Assembly (NCBI GenBank): GCA_030374765.1
Contig: JARGXX010000068.1
Location: 1,798,001-1,862,000 of the forward strand
Source of the DNA: Agarophyton chilense
Taxonomy: Eukaryota > Rhodophyta > Florideophyceae > Gracilariales > Gracilariaceae
Length of the DNA: 64,000 bases
Direction of reading: 5' to 3'
Made by a program: the position numbers and the translations under genes
Shown: one piece after another, positions 52,407 to 64,000 of the stretch
Numbering within the stretch: the stretch's first letter is position 1
Layout of the letters: each line of letters starts with the position of its first letter
The notes under the pieces: generated by a model
Told to the model about the DNA's origin: nothing
The model's database searches: none
What the model saw: only the letters and a program-made list of their open reading frames with translations

Positions 52407-55100
52407 CTTATGAAGGATAGATAAATGGTCCGCTTTCATCAATCATGTAATTCATGACTTACTGTAATCAATACACAACAAATTTCCCGCATTTTCTTGC
52501 CCAAGTTTTTTCTTTTGGAACAACAAATTTTTTCCTAAAAGAAAAGAAGCGCTGTGAAGTCTTCACCAACAAATGTAGTAAAATGGTTGACTATCTATTA
52601 AGGAGTGAAGGCAATCGCTAGCCTTCATAGTTTTTCGAAGTATTATAGAAAGATCGATACCGTTCTTTATTCACTCAGTAAAAAACTGCGATGGCCGTCT
52701 GGCGATGCGCGAAGGGGGGAGAAGCCAGACGGAGGAAACAAGCAAGTCCTTTTTCAAAACTAGTAACTCTAGAAACTCTGCTGCGCACGGCTACACCCGC
52801 ACACCACGAATCTTGCTAGGGCTGATACGACAGGTAGGAGACCAGAGCTTTACAAGCCTAATATATCAAATTCTCAGAAAATACTAGTGCCGAAACGAAA
52901 GAGATGTTTTTCAATATCGTTGCGATGTTTCCGACTGGTTTGAAACCGTTTGCATTGTGTCTGAGAAAGGACCAGATAAACGCTATAAACCCATGCTAAC
53001 GATACATGGTCGTTTACAAGTAGAGCAAGATTAGTCACCTGCTCAAAAAGCATCGTCGGAGAAGCACAGACGAAAGGGAAAATTAATCGAGCAGCATTAT
53101 CACATTCAAGCAGTTAATAAATTGTTGATTTAATCGCTGAGACTTTTCTTAAAGAGATGGTCAATAGATTTATTATTTTGTTTAAAAGGGATTAGTACAG
53201 TTTTCGTCGCACTTAAAAAAAAACGCGTTTGGTGATCGTTTCCATGAATTGACTTCCCATCACAGTATGTATGCAAGTATTGAGTCTTCTACGCATATTA
53301 AAGCTAGTCTTCCCGATAATACGCTTCATAATGGCTTCTTAAAGCTTTTCTCAAGCATAGTCTAGTGCTCCATCGAGACAAGTTGCGGTGGATAGAGCTT
53401 CGCTTGCTTTTAGGTTGATCAAGCTTCTTGGATGTTCTCATGAGCTCCTGAATTTTTGGAACTGATTGAGATCTCCGACTCTGTTAATGGAGTCCTTTCT
53501 CCACTACAGAAGTATCTAAGAAAGGTTAAGGAAGTATCGGACGATTTCTCTATTAAAGCTCCTCGGCCAACGAAACGGAAAGGCGGTAGCAAGCCTGAAA
53601 TAAAAGCTATTGCTAAACCGGCTGCACCACGCATAATAGAACATCTGAATGACGCTGTATTGGTCTTGTACTTCTTTTTTTAGACGAAAAAAGCTGCAGG
53701 AGAGATGTCTTGTACAGACCTTGAATCCAATGGCGCCGCAGAGAGTTCACAGGGCTCTTTTATTTTTGAAGTCGGTGATTTCGATTTTAAAAAAAACATC
53801 CTAGGCTTCCAATGACGGGTGAGACAAGGGGGAAAAAAGAGAAAGAAACAGTTCTTGAAACCTTCTAAGACAGATGGAGGTCATAGATCAGACATTTTTT
53901 CAAGCGTAAACCCAATATAAAGGGGTTCTGCTTTGACTGTAAATCAAAGACGCACTACCGTGGCTCTATGGATTATTATTTCAAGGGGGAGGGGGGGGAG
54001 CCTTTTAGGAGAAGATCAACCGCCTAGAAATGAAAAATCCAAAAGAAAACTAGCCATTAGAGGGTTTTCACAGAGAAGATGTACACCATAGAATGGCAAT
54101 AAAGCCTGATAACGAGGTTTGAAGTTAAAAATCGCCCAAACGCGATGATCTGAATTCCATCGCGGATATCGATTGCCGACAAAATGTTGGTGGTGTGTAG
54201 TCTGCAGTCCGTATTGGATCAGCACTGCGTATTTCTTCCAAAATTCGTGCGTTTGCCCGTTATCCTTTCTACTATAGATGTAGAACTAATATTGACGATA
54301 ATTTCTGAGCCTTTGCCTTCTTGGACCTTCCTCTCATGCACTCAAAAGGTTGGAAGTCATAGATTCTGTTTAATCTTGTCGACGGAGATGGTCTGCTGCT
54401 TCTAGGTAATGAGCTTGTTTATAAAAAGAAACTGCTTGAGAAGGACAGTTTTTTTGTCCTACCTGCAGGCGTGCCAAACCCCAACAAACTTTAGCTTCAA
54501 ACTTACAGCTCCAGATTACCAAATGATCATGAAGACACATATCAAAAGAGACTTCTAGTGGTATTATCGACGTTAGAAGCAGCTCGTTCTTACTTCGCTT
54601 CATATCGTAGTCTGCAGATAATAGAGTCATCCAGCCCGTTCGCGAGAAGTTCTCTGATAGAAAAGGCTCAAAACACTTTTCCAACAAACTCTATGGCTTC
54701 AGGCACAAGCCTCTCCAGAATATGAAGTAGATCTGTCGGCGGGCTTAAGTTTTAACTACCTTGTTGCAGCAGGCACTTAAAGCTGCTTTCAGGAGGTGGA
54801 GTACTTGCAAGTCTACTGCGCGCCCAGTGTCTTCTCTAAATGCTTCGTTCGGACGGCTATTAGTCTCGTTCAACAACCACGTGTGTAGAACAAACGCTGG
54901 TGCGTTCATCGGCTTTACAGAATTCACATGACTCAGGTTAAGGTGAGGGGCTCCTTGGAGGATATTTGAGAAACCATTTAAATTTGGTTTGTATTCAAAC
55001 CAAATATGGGTTGCACCTCGAAAAGTTGTACGGGCGTGGTACTGATGACAATTGTACGCGTCGTACATAGTATGGTTTGGGCTCTGTTTCAGGGACTTTG
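52407..55100. other. Mostly unassigned DNA downstream of the dehydrogenase
   Basis: No intact gene recognised. A + frame at 53,456-53,683 (KEVSDDFSIKAPRPTKRKGG) and a Cys/His-bearing stretch near 53.92-53.98 kb (IKGFCFDCKSKTHYRGSMDY) look protein-like. They lie in interrupted frames and may be remnants of an unknown gene or element. Confidence 0.35.
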
Positions 55101-55164
55101 TCTCCCGTAAGATTGCATTTGTATTACAAGTGCATTTGTATTTGAATTTATATTTGTATTGTTT

Positions 55165-55192
55165 ACGTGATCATGTATTGACATGATCACGT
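55165..55192. other. Perfect 12-bp stem-loop
   Basis: Arms ACGTGATCATGT and ACATGATCACGT enclose the 4-nt loop ATTG. It lies in a T-rich stretch just before the third copia's gag and may belong to that element's LTR or leader. It could also be a protein-binding palindrome. Confidence 0.9.
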
Positions 55193-55199
55193 TAGTCTG

Positions 55200-58100
55200 T
55201 ATTGCCTCACTGTGTTTCTACCTACCTAAAGACGGAGTCTCAGACTTTCCCTATCTGGTCTGAGACCCTGCAACTCACATTCTCTAACCTCTTCAATCGT
55301 GTCCGGAGGTCATGGGCCCAGAGAATGGCAACGACGCAAAGATTTCTGTACTGTCTTGTATTCTTAGTCTCAATGGATTTGGACAAGTATCGCATCAAAT
55401 CATTTTATGAAAAACACGATTTCAAGCTTTTGAGAATTCTTATCGAGATTATTTGCAATACTAGGATTGGTGATGTTTTGCTGCATAATCGAAATCTTTA
55501 CAGCTCTAATGAAGAAAAAAAGACAGTATTTGAGTTAAATAAAAAATTGAGCCAGCGGCATCATGGTTTCTGTATTATCAGATGAAGTTCTACGCGTTGT
55601 TCAACCCGATGCCGATAATCCGTACAATATGTTGAAGAAGTTGGACGATTGATATGCTCTCAAATCAACCGCATCTTGCATTGTCAAGATTTGCGAGCTT
55701 GTCAATCTGAAATACAACGATATCGGTCATCCCATACATTATCACATTCACAAGATGCCAAGTATTGTAGAACAGCTTGCCGCTATAAACACAAAGTTAT
55801 TCGAGGAGCGGACTGTTGCTTTTTTGGTTTCTTCAATCATTGCAATGGAAATTAGTCCAGTCTGTTTGGCCATAAAGACTCTTCTCCAAGACATTGGCAC
55901 ATGGGACTTGGTTCCTGCGATTCCCCTTGATAAAGTACAATTGTTCAACACAAACATCTCTCATAGGTCTTCTGCTGCAAAACATAACTGTGCAATCTGC
56001 AGTAGAGAAAATAATAGTACTAATCGTTGTTACCTCAATCTTTTGAAAACAACGAATCGATTGAATCTCCAGAAAGATCTTATCAAGAAGGTTGACGGTG
56101 AAATCAAATCGAACATCATGAACTCTTCTGAGAATCATGAAAAATATGTGACTGGTGCGCGTTGAAACAAGAACCATACACGTGCGGCTGTGGGTGATAC
56201 TTGTACTATGGAAGCTCGCACAACTAGAACATGTTTGATGCTTGATTATGGTTCAACGGCACACTTAATCTGTTCTCTCAGAGCTTCTCAAGAAGCTACA
56301 AGTGCCATGTAAGCATTTCTCTCGAAGATAACTCGGATATCTTCCCAACCGAACAAAGCACCAAATCAATGATTTGTTCTCACCAAGGTAAACACACCAC
56401 TGTAACTCTCAGCAACACGCTAGTGTCTTCTGATGTAGCCACGAATATTTAATCCATTCCAGCTTTAACATCCAAACAATTTTCTGTCTTATTCTTGCCC
56501 TCAGTGGCCCACAGAATCGATTTAAATGACAGCTTTCGAATGATTGGCACCACTGAACTTAATTCAGATGGACTGTACTATATACCACAAAACAGTTACG
56601 ATGGGGTATTCACTCGAATACAGAACTCTCTACTACCGAAACCGCTATGATGGCTTGTATCTCGGTTTTCGTACACGATACTGATTCCATTGACTTTGAG
56701 AAGGACCCCACACCTGATAGTGATGACAACTTGCTATTGGTCTATTCTTCTGATGCAAACCGGAGCATTGAAAATGTTTCTTCTGTATCTTACCTTTACA
56801 AAGACACTTCCAGTGATGAGCACATGTCCTCTTCCGTCACTCTCTGGCCTAATCGTCTTGGACACCTCTCTACCGTACCGTTCATCAAGAAACTATTGAC
56901 AGACAAAGTCCTGTCGGATTCCTCGTCATCGACAATTGATTGCTTCCAATGCGCACAAGGAAAACTTCGGCATAATTTCAGAGGATCTCTATTTTCTGCC
57001 ACCCGGCCTGGTCATCCACACATTGATATTACCTGTTTGGGAACCCCTTCAGAATACGATCACGAATACTTTATCATTACTGTCGATGAATATACCCGAT
57101 TCCTTTTCGCAGCGGCACTGAAGTGGAAAGGAGAGGCATTTGATGCTATCTTGACATACGTCAATTGGTTTGAAAGGCAAACCAAGAATCAAGTTCTTTC
57201 CATTCACTCTAATGAGGGTTCCGAGTTCTTTCAAGCACCAAAGCACTGAAAATAAATGGCTTCATCATTTCCAAAACCTCACCTTACACCACTTTTTCCA
57301 ATGTGATTGAATAACGGTACATCGCTGTCCCTATAGGTTCTATCCTTTCTTGCCTAAAGCAGGGACATCTACCTTTGCCATACTGGTCTGACGCGCTTCA
57401 ACATGTCGTGGCAGCCAGGAACATTTTGTATCAAAGAACTGCAGCCTTTTCGCTATTCACACACCTGTTTGGTGATCCCCCCCAACATGTGAAACATCTT
57501 CCACCATTTGGCTGCCGTTCCCTCGTGGAACCTAGTGCTTTTAGCATCCGTAAGATGGAACCAAGACTTATCGAAAGCCTTAATCTCGGTCATACTCAAG
57601 GCGGTATGTACCATATTCAAGCACCACAGAGCGTCATCACCACCAAACATGTCCGATTTCTTGGGAACGAATTTACAGGCCTCCGCCTTATTCAACACCG
57701 TTCAGTTTCTTCGCCGCTTACTAATCTTCCACAGCCATCTTCTAGCCGAAACTCACCTTCGGATTCGGGTACTGAAATCGAAATTGATGTTTCGCCTAAC
57801 TCTCCTCCAAACATGGTGTCCCGCGACGCTTCCACTACTCTTTGGCATCCTGGTTCACCTCCATCCCGCCTTGGTTCCTTGACGCACTACCCCGAGAAAC
57901 CTTCCACATATGATCATGACACTGATCTTTATGCCTCTGATATCGAACTCCCTCTCAGTATCTTTTCCTAAGCCTACCATGCTTGCACCCAGCAGATTAG
58001 CACCTCTGATGGGCCCACTTCACGGCAGGCTTTATCTTCTTCTGAGTCTGATAATTGGCTCTCAGCCATTCGTACAGACTTTGAAACTATCCGCAAACTT

Positions 58101-59161
58101 GGAACTTATGTTATCGCAGAGCCTAACGATGGCCCTCTTCTGCTCTCAGGAATCCTCTTTCGGCCCAAAAGTGACCACAATAGCCAACCCCTTCGCTTCA
58201 AAGCTAGGTTAGTCGCATGCGGCAATTTACAGGTCAATGATGATAGACATATTCTTCATGCACCTGTCCTAAACTTCGAGATCTTCCGAATTATAATGGT
58301 GATTGCAACTGCCGACAACTGGGACAGGCAACATATTGATGTCAAACAAGCTTTCCTCCATGCGACTATGCCTCCTGAGAGCCCGGTTTGGATCAAGTTA
58401 CCCAACATCCCTAACGTTCATGACGCTGATGGTCGTATTGTGAAACTGGTAAAGTCTCTATGTGGCACCCGTGAAGCTCCTAGGCTTTGGTACGAAAATC
58501 TCTCTAGATTTCTCTACTCTATCGGTTCTCCTAATTCAAATCCGCTCCGTGTGTATTTTCGTACACCCCCAAGTCTGGTACGGTTTTTTTATTGGCATAC
58601 GTCGACGATCTCAGCATCTTTGGACCATCTGCTTTAATCGCTCGGGTTAAAGCCAAACTGTGTAATCACTATGACGTGTCTGATCTTGATGGGACAGATC
58701 TATACCTTGGAGTCTCTGTCGAAGAACCAGAAGACTGCGTCTTTCTACATCAAGAAACCCTTTTCCATAAGATCATTCAACTCTCGTGTTTGCAAGATGC
58801 CCCTCCACTTTCAACACCTTTACCGCATGATCATTGTCTCTATGACCCAGTTCTTCCCACTGTCTATCATTACGGTAATATGGAAAGTATTCTCTTCAAA
58901 GAAGTGTTAGGAAGTCTCCTGTTTTTTGTACTAGGACACGCCCGGACTTAGCGACTGCGGTGTCCGTGCTCGGCAAATTTTCTAGCCCACCGTCACTGGC
59001 TCATTGGAACTGCATGAAAAAGGTCGTACGGTACCTTAAAGGTACTAAGAAGTTTGGTCTTCGCATCGACCACAACGTCTCTTATACAGTGAGTACCTGG
59101 TCCGACGCTGACAGTGGTCGTGACCTTGAAAGAGGCTCTCGGGAGGGGGGGGGGGTGGGAG
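55200..59161 (+). mobile_element. Ty1/copia element 3, cut at its 3' end by a gypsy insertion
   Basis: Gag (55.2-56.2 kb) ends in a knuckle-like CAICSRENNSTNRCYLN. A protease DYGS block follows at 56.24 kb. Integrase (56.85-57.7 kb) shows LWPNRLGHLSTVPFIKKLL, CFQCAQGKLRHNF and DITCLGTPSEYDHEYFIITV. RT (58.1-58.95 kb) includes RLVACGNLQVNDDRHILHAP, DVKQAFLHATMPPESPVWIK and AYVDDLSIFGPSALIARVKA. The RNase H begins TWSDADSGRDLE and stops where the gypsy LTR starts. Around ten breaks, so it is older than element 2. The 5' LTR could not be delimited. The 3' rest should lie beyond the gypsy element, outside the window. Confidence 0.85.
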
Positions 59162-59607
59162 TGTGAAGGAACAACGATAACGGTTGAGCCCTGTAAGCCG
59201 CCGGGGCCTGAGGTATCTTACAAACGACACGTGGACGGGCTGACCACAGCTGGGCTCATTTAGACTATTATTTTAATTCTATTAGTGTAATAGATTAGCA
59301 TTACAGTGCCAGGGAGATCCCAGCGCCTCGTCATTGTTATTTACTTGGCTCGAGTGAGGCTTCTCTCTTAGAGTAAAGTAGGCACTGTTAGGATACTATA
59401 TTATCCCCTTTGATATATTAGTTCCACCAATTGGTCTTCAAGCCATCGTTTCCGTAGCTCCAACCTGTTGGACTATGCAGTAAACGCTAGCCCATTGCAC
59501 CAAGAACTCTGGGAGTGCCGCTGTCAAGGATTCGGACCTTAGGACCCGCTCTACAACGGTACCTCCGGTTGAGACCAGTACGCTGACACACCAGTCATTG
59601 CGTTGCA
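59162..59607 (+). repeat. 5' LTR of gypsy family 2
   Basis: It begins TGTGAAGGAACAACG directly after the copia sequence ending in GGGAG, and ends GCGTTGCA. It has TG...CA ends and a clear partner at 35,750-36,189. Confidence 0.9.
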
Positions 59608-59610
59608 TTT

Positions 59611-59628
59611 TGGTCTCCCGACTTAGAA
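59611..59628 (+). other. Primer-binding site of the gypsy element
   Basis: TGGTCTCCCGACTTAGAA starts three bases after the LTR. The initial TGG complements a tRNA CCA end, and the rest would pair with an acceptor stem and T-arm (complement TTCTAAGTCGGGAGACCA). The specific tRNA cannot be named without the host tRNA set. Confidence 0.65.
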
Positions 59629-59639
59629 TCCTTTTGGAA

Positions 59640-60700
59640 TATTTGATCGGACCACTGGAACGAAGAATTATCCGGATTCTAACCTTTGGTTTAATTCCCC
59701 AACTGACCAGAAGTACAGAAGCAACCGCCATTATTGATGCGGGAAACAAACCCAACTGACCAGACCATAAACCTCCTACGGCAGGACCAGCTGCCACTGC
59801 AACGCCAACGATGTCGGCTGAACTATAGGTTGGTAATTTCAGCGTCCGCAGGAGCACTAGAAGCCTGCCGCAAGGAGTACTGACTCCCATGGACGACCCT
59901 GAAAGGACTCGCCGAGATCCCACGGTAGCAGCGCGTTTACGAGAACGCCTCACGAGGGCCACCTCTAGGCCAGGAGCACTCCGAGGAGAACCCCTGAAGA
60001 CCGAAGGAATTTGAGAGAATATTCCCGCCGGGCTTGCCGACCTTCTCTGGCCCCGTCTCCGTGAGCTCTGCTCAGCCCATGTGCATTCATGCGACTCGCT
60101 ACCGCGATCGCTGACCATACGGATTACCTCATTACGCGAATCGTCCCCAAGGTCATAGAGTCTGAGCTATTCTTAGACTCCCTCATTCAGGCCGTTCAAG
60201 GAGCAGTCACCAGCAGGACAGGCGATACGGTCCTTAGGACCACTCCACAAGTTAACCATTAGGCTTCAATACGGCCACCCCCTACCGAACCCCTAGGAGT
60301 GGTTGTATTACCCGCTCTTCTCCAGGAACTTCATCACGAAATCCAATGGAAGGGCAATCTAGGAGCAGAAGAGAGGCTCCGCGTCTAGAAGAGAGACAGA
60401 TTGCTCTTCCCAAAGAACAATTTCAGATACAGCGACCTCATGGCTCCATCGGATCTGATATAGAGATCAACCTTTAGGTCCCTATTACGCTGGAAAGAAA
60501 AGAAGTAACCGCAGGAGAAAGAAAACAAGAAGGAGTAAAAGAAGAAACCATTCGGGCGCGAGTGATTCCGAATCAGCCTCGAACGAGACGACCGACTCGA
60601 AAATGGATGAGGCTGCCATTCGAGACCACAAACCACTGACAACGACAAACGAAATTTTCCTTAAGGTTCTCTAATACCGTAATTACCGACTGGCTGACTG
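59640..60700 (+). pseudogene. Leader and N-terminal gag part of gypsy family 2
   Basis: From about 59.88 kb the + strand reads as a Pro/Arg/Ser-rich disordered segment in several pieces (for example RLRERLTRATSRPGALRGEP). This is the style of a gag N-terminus. A long minus-strand frame over this interval is a shadow. Interrupted. Confidence 0.5.
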
Positions 60701-60704
60701 GTCT

Positions 60705-61811
60705 TTGAAATATACTGGTTCGGTGGCTCAAAGAGTCGCCAAGTGGGCCAAAAGGATGCAACTAACCATTACGGACAAGATCTCAGGTTCCGATCCCATT
60801 GCGATCCTTAAGTTTCTCAGTTTGTTCCGTAAGGCCTCTGATCAGAACGATTTCCACGAGGGCGCCGCTCTGTACCTTTTCCAATTCTTCCTTACAGGAC
60901 AGGCGCGTGACCGAGTGGTTTCGAAGATACCTGGCACAACTGACCTCGTGGATGCTCAAGACCGTGAGCTCCTCAGGTCATACTCTCAGGTTGTTCATTA
61001 CCTCTTGGAAACTTACGCCACGGATGACGTTATAATGGATGCCCACCAGGAAGTAATATCCTTTAGGCAGACCGAATTGGCTTTCGCAGACGATCTATGG
61101 AAGAAGGCTTACCAATGTGGAAACGTGTTTTCCCAAAGACGACTTAAACGTCACTTCATCACGGGATTACTCCCTGTCATTCGGACACATGTCCGCAATT
61201 ACCACACGGAAAACCCACAATACTCCTTCCGAAAGCTGGTTACTTAGGCCGAAGGTTATGGAAAAACCTACATGACATCTAGGCAGAATTCTGACATATC
61301 CAGAGGACACAAAACACCATTGCGTAAACCCAACCAAACTCATTTTGTTAGCTCCACGGAGTCGGACGTGGAACCATCATTCCATTATACCGACTTGGGA
61401 GATGTCCTCGCGCTTGATTTCGGTGCTTCTCCGTCCGGACTCCCATCATATATCTCCCAGGGAACTACAGCGACCACTGGACCACCCCCACCCAAGTATT
61501 CCCCCTTTCCGCCCCGAAAGGACGTTTTGGTTTGCGCCCCAAGGGCATGCTTCTTCTGCTTTTCAGTGGTCCAACCTTGTGAGTGCACGAGATATATACC
61601 TGCAAACGTACGAAAAGACCTCCTAGCCTTCGGGGAAGAGAATTACCGGGTGCGGCGATCCAAAGGAATGTTTAACAGGGCACAGAAACGAGCCACAGGG
61701 ACCCCTGGAAGGTCACACTATGCCACGCCTCCGGATACTCCGATCAAAGCCCCACAAGTCTACGCCATTGTAGACCCCACGAACGACCCCGAAGAGGAAT
61801 CTTATCCTTAG
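60705..61811 (+). pseudogene. Gag of gypsy family 2
   Basis: The capsid-like core shows VAKWAKRMQLTITDKISGSD, EGAALYLFQFFLTGQARDRV, YSQVVHYLLETYATDDVIMD and SQRRLKRHFITGLLPVIRTH. The second half is Pro-rich, with a Cys cluster ACFFCFSVVQPCECTRYIP resembling a nucleic-acid-binding knuckle. The family's gag forms the particle shell. Interrupted. Confidence 0.85.
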
Positions 61812-62034
61812 GAAGAAATGGAAACCTATCGGAAAACTCTTAGAGGGTCGACGTGAGGCACATCCTCCCTCTTTCAACCCCTGCCTCAACCAGTTGGACG
61901 GTCATGAGCCAAGGATCTCCTCACCTTCCAATACAAACCACCCGCAATGAGCCACTCAGGATGAACCAGAATAGGAACACAGTAACGACCCTGTCTGTAT
62001 CCTCAGGAAAGATAATTATAAAGTTCGAGTAACC

Positions 62035-63036
62035 GTGATACTTCGTTCCAACAACTCTCGAGTGACAACGGCCGTATTGGACACAGGCGCTGGCCCCAAT
62101 TTGGTCCATCCTAAGCTACTCCCACTTGGTATGAAAGATTTCGTTCAGTCAAGTAAAACCCCTAAGAATACCGATGCATCACGTAGACCAATGGACATTA
62201 AAGGAATAGTACCACTATACCTCCAAGTAGAACAATTCATATTCCGCAGGTGGTTCCTTGTATGTCCTAACTTGAGCGCTGACGTAATCCTAGGGACCTC
62301 CTCTATCGATCGATACATAAAGGCCATTTATCCAGGCCTTAGGAAAGTCGCATTTTACCGCGCACCTTCCATCTCTATAACTGGTTGCGCCCCAGGACCA
62401 GAAGCTAACCGCAAACGAGCGGTTATCTTCGAAAACACGAAGTCCAAAAAGGGTCGCTTGTCGAAAGCCATATCGATACCCCCGATGACCCAAACCACTG
62501 TATCGGTCCATTCCAAGTTCTCAGATCTCGTAACGATTCAAAACCATCCGAAAATGGTTCTGAAGCACCTTACCTTAATGGATAATAGAGAAATGGACGT
62601 CCAAACCAACAGGCCCTTCTTGGTCACAATCAGCAACTTTAGAGATAAACCCGTACGATTACCTAAAGGCACATGGGCTGGAATCACACTACATGCGCCC
62701 GTGGCCATCATGGAGGCCCAAATGGATAACCTTGCAACGCGAACTCCAGACGAGGACGTTGACTCTTGGGAGGGGACAGTCGCTATCGGCGCAGAATTCG
62801 AATCCTATAGGCCCCAGGTACTTAATATCCTCAGGGAATACCAGGCCATGTGGTCAGGTAGATTGGGCCAAATCAAAGCCACTACACACTGCATCGACCT
62901 TCAGGATGATGCTAGACCACAGTTCCAGCACCCATACCGCACCGGCCTAAAAGGTAGGGAAATTGTCGCCGACCAGATGGACAAGATGCGAAAAGCTCAA
63001 GTCATAGAGCCGGCGCCTCCGAACCAATCCGAATGA
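62035..63036 (+). pseudogene. Protease and linker to RT of gypsy family 2
   Basis: The retropepsin motif TAVLDTGAGPNLVHPKLLPL is followed by the flap and the second hydrophobic-GTSS block (LSADVILGTSSIDRYIKAIY). A linker then leads into the RT entry segment HCIDLQDDARPQFQHPYRTG. The 333-codon stretch is open throughout. Confidence 0.9.
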
Positions 63037-63054
63037 GCAAGTTCCCTTGTCCTC

Positions 63055-64000
63055 GTGACAAAGCAAGATGGATCCGTCAGGTGCTGTGTCGACTACAGGA
63101 AGCTGAACGCAGTAATCAAGAAGGACACATACCCAATACCTCACATGGATGACTGTCTGGATTCCTTAGGCGAATCCGTCGTATTTACCACACTGGACGC
63201 TAACTCCGGATATTGGCAAATCCCTTTGGACGAAGATGCGAGGGCGCTGACAACCTTCACCACTCATGAAGGTCTGCACAGATTTACTCGTATGCCCTTT
63301 GGTTTAAAGAATGCGCCAGCATCCTTCCAACGGGTAATGGACATCATATTGTCCAAACACAAATGGTAGTTGGCCTTTGTCTATTTGGATGACGTGATAA
63401 GCTTCTCAAGAACCGTGAAAGAACACCTTCGCCCCGTGAGGAAAGTGCTAACAATCCTACAGGACGGTGTAGTAACACTGAAGCTCCGCAAATGCGCTTT
63501 CTTCCAGGCCTCAGTGGACTATCTCGGTCACGTCGTTTTCCCAGGAAAGCTAAAGGTGGCCACACAGACAACGAATGCGATTCACCAGGCTAAGCCTCCT
63601 AGGACCCACACGGAACTACGATCCTTTGTGGGGTTGTGCAATTTTTACCGACGGTTCGTCCAAGGTTTTGCCAATATCTCGGCCCTTCTCAACGTAATGC
63701 TGAAGAAGGGAACACCTTAAGACTTTGAGTCCCTTACCGACGACCAGTACGAGGAATTTCAGACCCTAAAGGACAAATTAGTGAACGCACCTATACTGGC
63801 TTTACCAAAACCCAATTGGCCCTTTATCCTGGATACAGACGTCTTTGATGTCAAAGTGGGATGTGCACTGCTACAGGAACAGGAGTCACCGAAGGACTAT
63901 TGACCTATTAGATACTGAAGTAGAACGATCACCAGCGCAGAGCGAAACTACAGAACTACCGAAAAGGAATGTCCAGCCATCGTGTGTTCCTTATTGCAAC
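63055..64000 (+). pseudogene. RT and start of RNase H of gypsy family 2, partial
   Basis: RT: CVDYRKLNAVIKKDTYPIPH, FTTLDANSGYWQIPLDEDA, FTRMPFGLKNAPASFQRVMD and FVYLDDVISFSRT with the catalytic YLDD. The connection domain reads ELRSFVGLCNFYRRFVQGFA, then RNase H begins (APILALPKPNWPFILDTDVF, RNYRTTEKECPAIV). The element is cut by the window end. Confidence 0.92.

Larger units (their letters stand above)
59162..64000 (+). mobile_element. Ty3/gypsy family 2 element inserted in copia 3, runs off the window
   Basis: It starts with a ~446-bp LTR, then a primer site, a long leader/gag, protease, RT and the start of RNase H. It is about 4.8 kb so far, and integrase and the 3' LTR are not reached. 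It interrupts the copia RNase H, so it is younger than that copia. About five or more breaks in the visible coding part. A solo LTR of the same family lies at 35,750-36,189. Confidence 0.9.

Noticed and set aside
59438-60118. 226-codon minus-strand ORF
   Set aside because: Antisense to the LTR end, primer site and gag N-terminus of the gypsy element. Its composition is that expected of a shadow frame.

Overview
The window is a repeat-rich eukaryotic segment, most likely from a protist. It is moderately AT-rich, and most of it is transposon debris in several layers. I lean towards an oomycete. The Ty3/gypsy RNase H/integrase relic at 40.8-41.6 kb has the DRMHWLL / VLRWAV / DNVLADLL / HRGATATE style of wording that I know from Phytophthora-type elements. 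The one clear housekeeping gene has no intron, and a tiny secreted cysteine-rich protein lies beside it. A red alga or another repeat-rich protist cannot be excluded.

Layout. 0.9-8.1 kb: an old Ty3/gypsy relic with two ~660 bp LTR copies, plus a 48-bp minisatellite. 8.1-14.5 kb: an old Ty1/copia element whose leader holds a 24-bp tandem repeat. 14.5-18.95 kb: a PIF/Harbinger DNA transposon bounded by ~40 bp inverted repeats, with a broken DDE transposase on + and a Myb/SANT-like partner on -, facing each other. 19-29 kb: mostly unassignable, with a retroelement leader scrap, a broken small ORF, a Tudor-like ORF on - at 24 kb and a hypothetical ORF at 28.3 kb. 29.1-29.8 kb: a solo LTR of the first gypsy family. 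32.3-35.3 kb: a gypsy pol relic on -. 35.75-36.19 kb: a solo LTR of the family that also sits at 59.2 kb. 37.3-37.9 kb: a second SANT-like gene on -. 38.5-39.5 kb: a Tc1/mariner transposase relic. 40.8-41.6 kb: a gypsy RNase H/integrase relic. 42.0-46.7 kb: a young, nearly whole Ty1/copia on - with almost identical 260-bp LTRs, a 5-bp target duplication, a polypurine tract and a half-tRNA-Met type primer site.

49.5-52.4 kb is the only stretch that looks like host gene space: a small secreted cysteine-rich protein and an intronless zinc-less medium-chain dehydrogenase/quinone reductase. From 55.2 kb a third copia runs on + until it is cut at 59,161 by a Ty3/gypsy insertion. The LTR, primer site, gag, protease, RT and start of RNase H of that insertion fill the window to its right edge.

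The mobile elements do not form a pathway. The window is best read as repeated invasion (copia into old gypsy debris, a gypsy into a copia, a Harbinger element beside a copia LTR) around a two-gene host island. Viral-type retroelements are described only as fossils, by parts.
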